A stretch of 64,000 bases of DNA from contig OY783201.1 in NCBI GenBank assembly GCA_963678675.1, forward strand, positions 14,594,573 through 14,658,572. Reading direction: 5' to 3'. A program made the position numbers and the translations under genes. The notes under the pieces are model-generated. The model was not told where the DNA came from. It ran no database searches and saw nothing but the letters and a program-made list of their open reading frames with translations. This document shows positions 58,101-64,000 of this stretch, one piece after another; positions within the stretch are counted from its first letter, which is position 1; every line of letters begins with the position of its first letter. Origin of the DNA: Xiphydria camelus. Taxonomy: Eukaryota; Arthropoda; Insecta; Hymenoptera; Xiphydriidae.

Positions 58101-61100
58101 TAATATACTCATATTTAAGTATTTTCTCAAATAGGACATTCTTCAAGATATCGGGCTGCAAAGTTTGAAAATTTTCGATGCACAATGTATAAGGATTACG
58201 AGTAAAAGTGAACGTTTTTTCCAGTCAGTGAGAAACTGTTGCTGCTGTTTGAAATATATTCACTTTTAAGATGTATATTTGCTTTTCTTCAAAAAATTAC
58301 AAATTTCAGAGCTCCATATTTTTAGAAATAATATTTATTGAAAAACAAATATGTAATTAATCAATTGGGCTCAACATCACTCTCATGAAAACTCGTAGAA
58401 AATGTATGATCCAGTTATTGCGCTTCCCCGTGTAAATATATTCTTAGTTATTAACAAATATATTAACCATCACTAACACAACAAATAATGAAATCAGAAT
58501 CCTACAAATTATTGAGGACCGTAAAATCATACCATTTCCAGTCCTTATCAAAATGACTCTTTAGACTGTATCAAATGTTGGACCGTTTGCACTAAATTAA
58601 CAAGTAATACGAGGATTAGGGCACCTCAAAATAGAGTATAGACTTTCGGTAATTCACTAACGCATTAGTAAGTCTGGGTCACAAATACTCATGGTCACTG
58701 GTTGACCGTTATCTGCGACAAATAATAGCCCTTAAAATTCGTGTCACGGTGCTAACCTCGCCACTCTCCAGCTGGCGAAGGTCATCCTCGTGCTTCTTAT
58801 TCGGTTCAGGCATCACGTCATCTAGAATCTTCAGTTCCCGTTGAGTAAAGACCAAGTCCAACGCTTTTCTGATGCCAATCATTACGACAAGCTAAAAAAC
58901 CAGTGTGGGGAATGGCAGGTGCGTTGATTAAGTGTTTAAGTGGAAGCATATTTGTGATACTCACCATAAGTGGGAACAGTATAGAAGTAGTGCTGAAAGA
59001 TTTGACAATCCAGAGACAGGCAAGGCAGGTCAGTTGTATTGCGGTGAACATGTGAACGCGTTTTAACGGAACCTAATGACAGTTGAAGGTTTTTTACAGC
59101 GAATAAAATACGTACGTTATTAAAAATTAGAGAGGTACCAAAAGTGATTAATCATTTTTTTAGGCTGCTATTATAAAATACTGCCATTGATAACACAATC
59201 ATACACAGAAAAAAAGAGTGGGGTATACTTTTGATGCGATATATGTTATCCGTAGTAATTTTGCCTCCTGATCACGAATATGGTTTCAAAATTTGGCTAT
59301 CACATCACAATTTTTTTCTAACCTCAAAAAACGGTGCACAGTCTCACACACAAAAAATTGAGGTATAGATACTTTTGATGAGATATATGTTATCTATAGT
59401 AATTTTGCCTCCTGATCACGAATCCGGTGTCAAAATTTGGCCATCACATCATATTTTTTTTAATCTCAAAAAACCAGCCAGTGATCATGATTTTCAAAAA
59501 GTTAATGGACTTAAACCAAATTCAGTATAGGGGGTTTTTCGGATCACGAATCTGAAGGCGGATTTCAAAAATATAAGATGGCGGATCCAATATGGCGGAC
59601 GAGATTTTCGAAAATCGATGGATTCAGACCAAATTTGGTATAGGGTTTTTTTTTCGGTCGCTGATTATGAATATGAAGTTATATTTGCAAAAATTCAAAA
59701 TTTTCGAAAATCTCGTCCGCCATATTTGATCCATCTTGAATTTTTGAAATCTGACTTCAGATTTTTGATCAGCGATCCAAAAAAAATCCCTATACCGAAT
59801 TTGGTTGGTCCATTAACTTTTTGAAAATCATGATCTCTGGCTGGTTTTTTGAGATTAAAAAAAATGTCGTCTGATGGCCAAATTTTGAAACCATATTCGT
59901 GATCAGGAGGCAAAATTATTACGGATAACATATATCGCATCAAAAGTATACCCCACTTTTTTGTGTGACTGTGTAATTAATGTTTAAATTCTTCTTAAAT
60001 AACTTCAGAAGGAAAAATACCTGTCGTTCAAATTTTTCCGTAGTAACTAATATAAAAATTTAGCCCTAAGGACGTAGAAAATATGAAGAAATTGCGCTCA
60101 TAACATTTTCACTCCTACAACGCAAGTGTGACTGTTTAATTTTTAAACACTTAAGGTTTCTTGAGCGGTACAGGGGCTTTTTCCCTGCTAAAAGTTAGTC
60201 CACTGAAGTACAGTAACACTCTAAAGTATGTTCTTCGTGCAATGCGGCGACAACGTTTGACGTACAGTAGTATGTGTGTATCTGTGAGTTCAAAAATGGA
60301 GCCCAAGACATCTGGTCATGCATCTGTACGTCATGCAACGTTGCCACATTGACTTATCAAAGGTTAAATTTATAAAGAACAATTAATACAAAAATAACGG
60401 GCTTCTCACAATGAACGTGAAAATTGGTATACATGATTTTAGTTCATTAAACTTGCTGTTCAAAAAATTTCAAAATTGTTTCACTATTTTTCTCAGAAAT
60501 ATCGCGGTTTGTTGGTTATAACCCATAAGAACACATGTTATTTCGTTATTCAAAAATCTTTGCAACAAGCTTCTTAAAAGACTTGAAAATTTAACTGAAT
60601 TTTTGTTTACTTCAATCTACCGAATGCAATCATTTTCAAGCATTTCTCACTATTTTTAGTATAACGCTCGAGAAACCTTAAGCGTATAATTTCGATGCAG
60701 TCATTTTGATATATTTCTGCCTGTTTCATTTTATAATAACGTTTATACGTGTTCATAATGCAGCGTTTCTTGTAAATAAACGGCCAGAAAATGTATTATT
60801 CAATGGTGTAAATGGTTGTATGAAATTGATGAACAATAGTTTGAGCGTATAAAAATATTCGGAAATGTAGATATCGTTTAAATTATAAGTTTTATTTTAT
60901 TATGGCGTATGTCTGAGGCACCGCTGCCACCCTAAAGGTACGAGAAAACCTGGAGATAGGCACCTTAAAGCAATTGGTAAGGTATACCTTATACCTTTAA
61001 TTTCTATACCGTTTCTCAAGTAGAATCGTAGAATTGCAGTTCGGTAATGTACACTTTCGCAGCAGAAACATTATTGTAAATACCCCATTCGACGTAAACG

Positions 61101-63971
61101 ACTTACACCTTTTCAAAACAGCTGCTTATTCAATTTGATTGCATGCTCTCGCAAAGTTATATACTTTTAAAATTGAGTAATTGGACTTTTTGTACTAATA
61201 GCATTTACTTTTGGTATCCCTCTAATTTAGAAGACTGTATATTACCACAGAGAGATCAGAAAGTATTTGCAATATAAGTGATATTGAAATTTAAACATAA
61301 CCCTGGCGGATCCGATCATACGCATTTTTTCGGTATTTTGTTAATACAATTCGGGTATGGTATATACAAATTGGTATGATATTGATAAAACACTAAAAAA
61401 ATACGCTAATCATACTTGAAAAATACGATATGTCTCGGAATTTTCCATACCATAAATATACTGATATTATACTGATAAATAGGCCTACCGATAAAATACT
61501 CAAATTATACTAGAATCATATTGACATCTACAGCGTGGAATGCCGGTGATTTTCCGGTATTATTACTGACAAAATACCCAAACTATATTAAAATGGGTAT
61601 AAAAGATTCCAAAAAGTTCCGTATTTTTCAGTATTCCTTGTGGGTATGGTGAGATCTAACAGGGAAACTCTTACCTGTCTAAGGAACATATAATCTGGTT
61701 GATACTTGACGGGCATGAACATGATGAGAATCCTGTCGAAAAATTGGAGTCCCTTTAAGGAAGCAACGCCCATGTATAAGAAGACACCGAATAGCACTGG
61801 CATCGGTATGTGCTTCAGCATAGGAGTAAGAAGCACAGAGGAGCCGATCATAAAAAAGATCAGAATGTGGGTGACCCTCTGTTCTCGAACACCGAGGAAT
61901 TGCGGTTTCTCTCCAGGGGCGGCGCACTCAGACTCTATTTTTAGTGAGTTCACATGATTGATGGACAGAACGGTCGCTGCGACGAACCATGGCAGCCCCA
62001 TGATAGAGCATACCTCTATCAGGATTGCAAGGATGAAAAGATCCAAATGGTAGCCGCACCCTTTCTGAAAAGATATGCTCGTTACGGATGATCATTATTT
62101 CGTACAAAGGTTTTAGCAATAATAAAATTAACAGAACGCTTTTGATCAAATTCGGTAAACCAACAAATGTAAGTGTTAAGACCCTTCAATTAAATTTTTG
62201 TGATGATTCACAAGCTTGTACAAGACATACGAAATAAATGAATTGATGCCCATTTATTACAAAATCTTATGAGAAGCAGCACATTAACTCTCTGTGGCAA
62301 CCAAGGTTCCACTTGACTGAGGCTTCAATTTTGAAGCTGACTATACTTCTTTTTTTACAACCATAACTAGACACTCGTCAGATTTCGGAATAAAAAACTT
62401 TATCTTAAAACTCATATTAGGGATCTTATTGGGACTTCGGAAAAAATTGTTTTTGAAACGAGCACTATAGAACTATTTATTGCTTCAAAGTACCATGTTT
62501 TATGAGAATCATCCGTAAACTTTATTAAGAAAACTCAAAAATAAAGAAGTCATGACACTTTTAGTGAAGCGGCTCATTTTTCAAGTGTTTACCTATTCAC
62601 GATCATTTTTGAATCATCATTTCATTTTTTACGTAAAAACGGTGATTAGGTATACTACAATGTTCGAAGAATGTTTCATAATTTGTCGATCTAAATTGGA
62701 CGGATATTGTTCACGTTGTTATTAATAATTAAAAAATCGGTAGGGTCCATTTGACCCATGTGTGACCATCGTTAAACTGTACGGACGTATGACCACATAA
62801 GGTCATCCTCTTTTATTAACCTCTTTTATTTCTGAATCGATAGATAGGTATCAGGACACTGGTTAAATTTTCGTGATAATTCTTTACTCGTATATCGCGT
62901 GACTAATGGCAAAAGGGCGTATGCTCCAAAATAAATGGTATTTTAACATTAAGTTAATTTTTTATTTCATGCAACTTTAGCCGATCTAGCTATATTTTTT
63001 AAGCAAAAACAAAAAAATCGATTCAGGGTTGATTTTTTTTTGTTTTTGCATAATAAATGTAGCTAGATCGACTCAGAATCGTATGAAACAAAAAATTAAA
63101 GCAATGTGGAAGTACCGTTTGTTTTGGTGGGTACGCCCTTTTGGCATTAAAATTGAAATATTTTCAAAAAATAGCGTATACGCCCTTTTGGGAAGGGAAG
63201 GGTCCTAACACTTATGTCTATCGATTTACCGATTTTGATCAAAATCGCTCTGTTGATAGAATCTCCTTAATCTTTAATATCATAAACGCCTCTTGTCAGT
63301 ACCTTCAGTTTATTCTCCTTCCTATTTACTATTACGGCAGTGATTTGTTGATCCATAAAGATCAAAATAGTGCCCAACAAAGCTGGTAGAAAAGCTACGA
63401 TCGCACTCCACCATGGGTTTCTCTGGAAAGGCCATATCATCCAACCTCGACCTTCTAAAGTAGGTTTGAATTCTTCGGGAACCTCAAGTTTTGGAGTAGA
63501 AATCCCTACGAAGTAATCCAGCGCTGACATCGAAAATATTGCGATTATCACTGCAAAGTCGCTAACAATTTGTCTGACCTGCGATGAGAGAGAAGTATCA
63601 TGGAAACGAAAAGTTTTTAATCAAGGTGGAGTATATATAAGTTTTGAATGGAATGAATTATAAAGTGCGGAATACTTCAAAAAAATCAACATAAATAACT
63701 CCTTTATTTTAAAAGAGGACAAAGTTTGCGTCTCGTAGTTTTGCAGAAGACTGCAGAAATAATTAATGCTTTCCCATGAATGATTACCAATTCATGATTA
63801 TTTTATAATTGTTTAACTTACCTTTAACGGAAAGAACAGAGCATTTTTAAAGTCTTTCAATTCCACCGAAAGTAGAAAGGTGCCCATGAACAGTATAATT
63901 GACATGAGGAAAACATCAGGTACGTAACGTGGTCCATCACACCCTTCACCCACTAATGTCCCATTGTAGGT
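43030..63971 (-). CDS. Ndae1: SLC4 sodium-driven bicarbonate transporter (Ndae1-like), 3' exons
   Basis: Membrane transporter exchanging chloride with sodium and bicarbonate. Seven exons in order: 63971-63822, 63578-63303, 62064-61675, 59072-58965, 58891-58757, 46039-45855, 43174-43030. They total 1389 nt (462 residues) with all phases closing. Hallmarks: [110 protein letters not shown]. The tail is cytoplasmic with KQKKHHKKE and [16 protein letters not shown], ending at TAG 43032-43030. The N-terminal half is beyond the window. The 12.7 kb intron 46040-58756 is packed with repeats. The family is certain; orthology to Drosophila Ndae1 rather than a related SLC4 gene is likely but not proven. 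Confidence 0.88.
43629..43862. mobile_element. Foldback MITE, family C copy 1
   Basis: Left ACAAGGTGTAATGGCCAAGA and right TTAGCCATTATATCCTGTAT, with arms through ATTCTGCTC/GAACAGAATTAGG and TGACCAATGGTATGA/TCATATCATTGGTCA. It is nested in a word array. A second copy is at 49335-49571. Confidence 0.85.
44249..44276. repeat. (AC)n microsatellite
   Basis: About 14 AC units inside the word array. Confidence 0.92.
44436..44688. mobile_element. Short TTAA-flanked piggyBac-type MITE
   Basis: TTAA at 44432-44435 and 44689-44692; ends CCCTTTAAGGCGC and GATACATAAAGGG. The interior has complementary words CTATGGACCA and TGGTCC/GGGACCACC. Different family from the element at 25109-25875, though the first bases agree. 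Confidence 0.8.
44700..45854. other. Intron of the SLC4 gene, no feature
   Basis: Penultimate-to-last intron sequence. No repeats or exons recognised. Confidence 0.5.
46238..46484. mobile_element. Foldback MITE, family B copy 2
   Basis: The same palindrome as at 10989-11238: GAGCCGTTGAAAACGAGAAT on the left, AGGTTTTCAACGGGTCAT on the right, arms through GTCTAGATGATACAA. It lies 200 bases upstream (minus strand) of exon 46039-45855. Confidence 0.9.
46490..47460. other. SLC4 intron, no feature
   Basis: AT-rich sequence with no confident element; part may belong to the degenerate transposon copy that follows. Confidence 0.45.
47466..48105 (-). pseudogene. Broken copy of a basic repeat-family protein, with a partial duplication
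   Basis: From ATG at 48103 the minus strand reads [20 protein letters not shown], then [20 protein letters not shown], before stops. The words ATACATCAATATTTGATAT, TTAGCTGGTGCCTTCGTTATC and CATTCTCGAGTT occur at 47941-48070 and again at 47466-47595, so a 130 bp piece is duplicated 475 bp apart. The basic QRSKEYR/EQTREWR repeats recall N-termini of insect transposon-associated proteins; the family is unknown to me. Confidence 0.45.
48303..48551. mobile_element. MITE with perfect 33 bp inverted repeats
   Basis: GAAGGGTCCAGTGGAAAAAC begins the left end and its exact complement GTTTTTCCACTGGACCCTTC ends the right; the repeats are identical over 33 bases. Flanks AAAT and AAAT suggest a target duplication. 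The perfect match implies a young insertion. Confidence 0.92.
49020..49340. repeat. Word array, same word as 10928-11612
   Basis: Copies such as CATATATAATTGGATATAAA, ATCTGATTTTATATGA, ATATGACCTGATAAG, CCTGATCATATGTC, CATATATGATCAGATAAAG and ATTATATAATCATATATGAT. Foldback family C copy 2 follows at 49335-49571, and the array resumes briefly afterwards (TATATGACCATATTTACC). Confidence 0.7.
49335..49571. mobile_element. Foldback MITE, family C copy 2
   Basis: Left GTATGTAATGGCTAAGAGTT and right CTTTCGGCCATTGCACCCTA, with GAAACAGGAGGATCCTAATT on the left arm. Same family as 43629-43862 and likewise inserted in a word array. Confidence 0.82.
49850..49926. repeat. Tandem duplication, 38 bp unit
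   Basis: GTAACGAAATAACAACGGAT and GTAACGGAATAACAACGGAT start two copies that both end CTCTTCAAATGAAAG. Two differences in 38 bases. Confidence 0.9.
49927..50450. other. SLC4 intron, no feature
   Basis: No recognised repeat or exon; open frames here are short and lack gene-like composition. Confidence 0.5.
50455..50532. repeat. GC-rich double stem-loop
   Basis: GGGAGCTTTGCTCCC at 50470 and GGGGGGCTATCGCCCCC near 50495 are two adjacent short palindromes in a GC-rich island within AT-rich intron. They resemble repeated stem-loop motifs; no gene is present. Confidence 0.6.
50553..50689. mobile_element. GC-rich hairpin repeat
   Basis: CAGGGTTTCCTAGGCTAGCG pairs with CGCTAGCCTAGGAAATCCTG; arms of about 60 bp with few mismatches (GCGACATAGCGGCCGCTCTG against CAGAGCGGTCGCTATGTCGC) around a 20 base loop. 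Transcribed, it would fold into one long hairpin. Confidence 0.9.
50742..50850. repeat. (GGTC)n and (GGA)n microsatellites
   Basis: About six GGTC units at 50742-50765 and, after 35 bases, a GGA run with some AGA variants at 50800-50850. Long Glu, Gly and Ser runs in the open frames here are produced by this repeat. Confidence 0.9.
51060..51795. mobile_element. piggyBac-type MITE, family G copy 2 (inverted)
   Basis: Reverse-complement copy of 6461-7193. TTAA at 51056-51059 and 51796-51799. The left end is a run of about 17 G, the right end GACCCCCACCCCCACACACA. Shared words include GGCGTCCTCGAAAATGC and CCGGCTTATTTCTCA. Confidence 0.85.
51800..52216. repeat. Word array, word around TATATTTCAAATATA
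   Basis: Copies include AAATATATTTTGAGTGTTTT, ACATATATTTGAAATATGTG, AAATATATTTTGAATACTC, GTATATTTGAAATAC and ATGTCTCAAATACATA. The right end reads TTCCGTAGGG, complement of CCCTACGGAA, close to the CCCTGACGGA terminus at 30150. The left end appears cut by the MITE at 51795. Confidence 0.65.
52255..52640. repeat. Degenerate minisatellite of TTC-ACATC type
   Basis: Phrases GGCTTCCACATCCGG, GGCTTCTACATCCCC, AACATCTTCCACCTTC, and AAGAAC, AAGAGCG, AAGAATATCG recur at irregular 40-60 base steps. GC content is higher than around it. It looks like a decayed tandem array; coding is not convincing. Confidence 0.45.
52641..53617. other. SLC4 intron, no feature
   Basis: No confident element or exon. 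Confidence 0.5.
53618..53867. mobile_element. MITE with about 55 bp inverted repeats
   Basis: ACACTTCGACTCATCCAACG and CGTTGGACGAGTCGACTTGT pair and continue through GAAGACTGTAGTAACTCA against TGAGTTACTACAGTCTTC. Confidence 0.88.
53868..55375. other. SLC4 intron, no feature
   Basis: AT-rich sequence; no repeat pair or exon recognised. Confidence 0.5.
55684..55830. repeat. Word array, same word as 10928-11612, inside the Penelope-like remnant
   Basis: The left edge reads CCCGAGAAAAAAACGATATA, followed by AATCAGATACGATCATATAT, ATCTGATCAGACCCG, CTGATCATATACGATCATAT and CTGAACAGATCTGCTCAG. A second piece at 56470-56530 (CATGATCATATTGGATTATA, ending ATTTTTTTTCGG) may be its right end, which would make the part between an insertion. 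Confidence 0.65.
56088..56196. mobile_element. Short hairpin repeat
   Basis: TCGGACCCGCTTTCAATC and GATTGAAAGCGAGTCGGA pair around a 70 base core. Confidence 0.75.
56535..56885 (+). pseudogene. GIY-YIG endonuclease fragment of a Penelope-like element
   Basis: The plus strand reads [20 protein letters not shown], the GIY-YIG motif with its usual CxC, then after a frameshift and stops [12 protein letters not shown] and [20 protein letters not shown]. This order matches the C-terminal endonuclease of Penelope-like elements. It is broken by two shifts and several stops. Confidence 0.8.
57583..58756. other. SLC4 intron, no feature
   Basis: No recognised element upstream of the exon at 58757-58891. 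Confidence 0.5.
59203..59968. mobile_element. Large foldback element with a duplicated left arm
   Basis: The ends are CACAGAAAAAAAGAGTGGGG and CCCCACTTTTTTGTGTGAC. Arms of about 350 bp pair (GATCACGAATATGGTTTCAA against TTGAAACCATATTCGTGATC). The outer left arm is present twice in tandem (near 59222 and 59360). The centre has AAGATGGCGGATCCAATATG and its partner, a word common in arthropod repeats. It lies in an SLC4 intron, 130 bases from an exon. Confidence 0.88.
59969..61312. other. SLC4 intron, no feature
   Basis: AT-rich, no recognised element or exon. Confidence 0.5.
61313..61662. repeat. Word array, word around GGTATTTTGTAAAATACC
   Basis: Copies include TTTTCGGTATTTTGTTAATA, GGTATGATATTGATAAAACA, ATACTGATATTATACTGATA, CCGATAAAATACTCAAATTA, TTTTCCGGTATTATTACTGA and CAAAATACCCAAACTATA. 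The ends pair loosely: CCCTGGCGGATCCGATC on the left and GAGATCTAACAGGG on the right. The right end stops seven bases short of the splice donor of SLC4 exon 61675-62064. Confidence 0.72.
61675..62064 (-). other. Ndae1: Core membrane exon of the SLC4 transporter
   Basis: 130 codons, phase 0 at both ends. It holds several membrane segments and the conserved [21 protein letters not shown] and FGVFLYMG stretches. A word array ends about seven bases before its 5' splice site on the minus strand. Confidence 0.9.
62065..62904. other. SLC4 intron, no feature
   Basis: No recognised element. Confidence 0.5.
62905..63152. mobile_element. Foldback MITE with TAATGGCAAAAGGGCGTA ends
   Basis: TAATGGCAAAAGGGCGTATG on the left and TACGCCCTTTTGGCATTA on the right. 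Arms pair through CCGATCTAGCTA against TAGCTAGATCGA. A further motif copy follows at 63173-63187. Same terminal motif as the element at 36299-37443. Confidence 0.85.
63303..63578 (-). other. Ndae1: SLC4 membrane exon with FMDQQITA motif
   Basis: 92 codons, phase 0 at both ends. [20 protein letters not shown] is a membrane span; [20 protein letters not shown] another, followed by the SLC4 signature FMDQQITAV and the NRKEN.KLK end. The adjacent exon 63822-63971 adds the [18 protein letters not shown] span. Confidence 0.92.
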
Positions 63972-64000
63972 CTAAAGGCCACGAAAAAGAATATTGGCGT

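Noticed and set aside
59618..59943. Overlapping open frames on both strands
   Set aside because: They arise from the arms of the foldback element at 59203-59968.

Overview
This window is a nuclear genome segment of an insect. The evidence is intron-rich genes with GT-AG splice sites, AT-rich introns, mariner, pogo, piggyBac, Harbinger-like and Penelope-like fragments, and conserved insect gene families. A hymenopteran is my best guess, but the sequence alone does not prove the order.

Four protein-coding genes can be assembled by reading exons, splice sites and phases by hand. (1) 2529-12399, plus strand: the 3' part of a soluble adenylyl cyclase-like gene (ADCY10 type); its 5' exons are outside the window. 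(2) 15733-17801, plus strand: a four-exon gene for a secreted 488-residue protein with one PAN/apple domain and a long disordered tail; a TATA box and an initiator lie upstream. (3) 23975-40280, plus strand: a twelve-exon gene for a secreted protein of about 1064 residues with four PAN/apple domains, disordered spacers and a C-terminal eight-cysteine module. (4) 63971 down to 43030, minus strand: the last seven exons of an SLC4 sodium-driven bicarbonate transporter (Ndae1-like). Genes 3 and 4 converge.

Most of the remaining sequence is repeats. There are many foldback (palindromic) MITEs, several with two copies in the window; TTAA-flanked piggyBac-type MITEs, one carrying a GC-rich tRNA-like SINE; a 1.5 kb pogo-type element; degenerate mariner copies; a Penelope-like element with inverted flanks; and microsatellites and poly-G tracts.

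The most unusual signal is a set of at least nine loci (8884-9180, 10928-11612, 19386-19505, 30150-30986, 43330-44390, 49020-49340, 51800-52216, 55684-55830, 61313-61662). Each is built from degenerate copies, on both strands, of one short near-palindromic word. The word differs between loci, three loci share one, and several loci end in a similar C-rich plus A-run terminus. Foldback MITEs are nested in several of them. I can find no coding or standard satellite explanation for them.

The PAN genes probably act outside the cell (matrix or cuticle-type proteins, inferred from domain content). The transporter and the cyclase are both bicarbonate-linked families, but their proximity may be coincidence.
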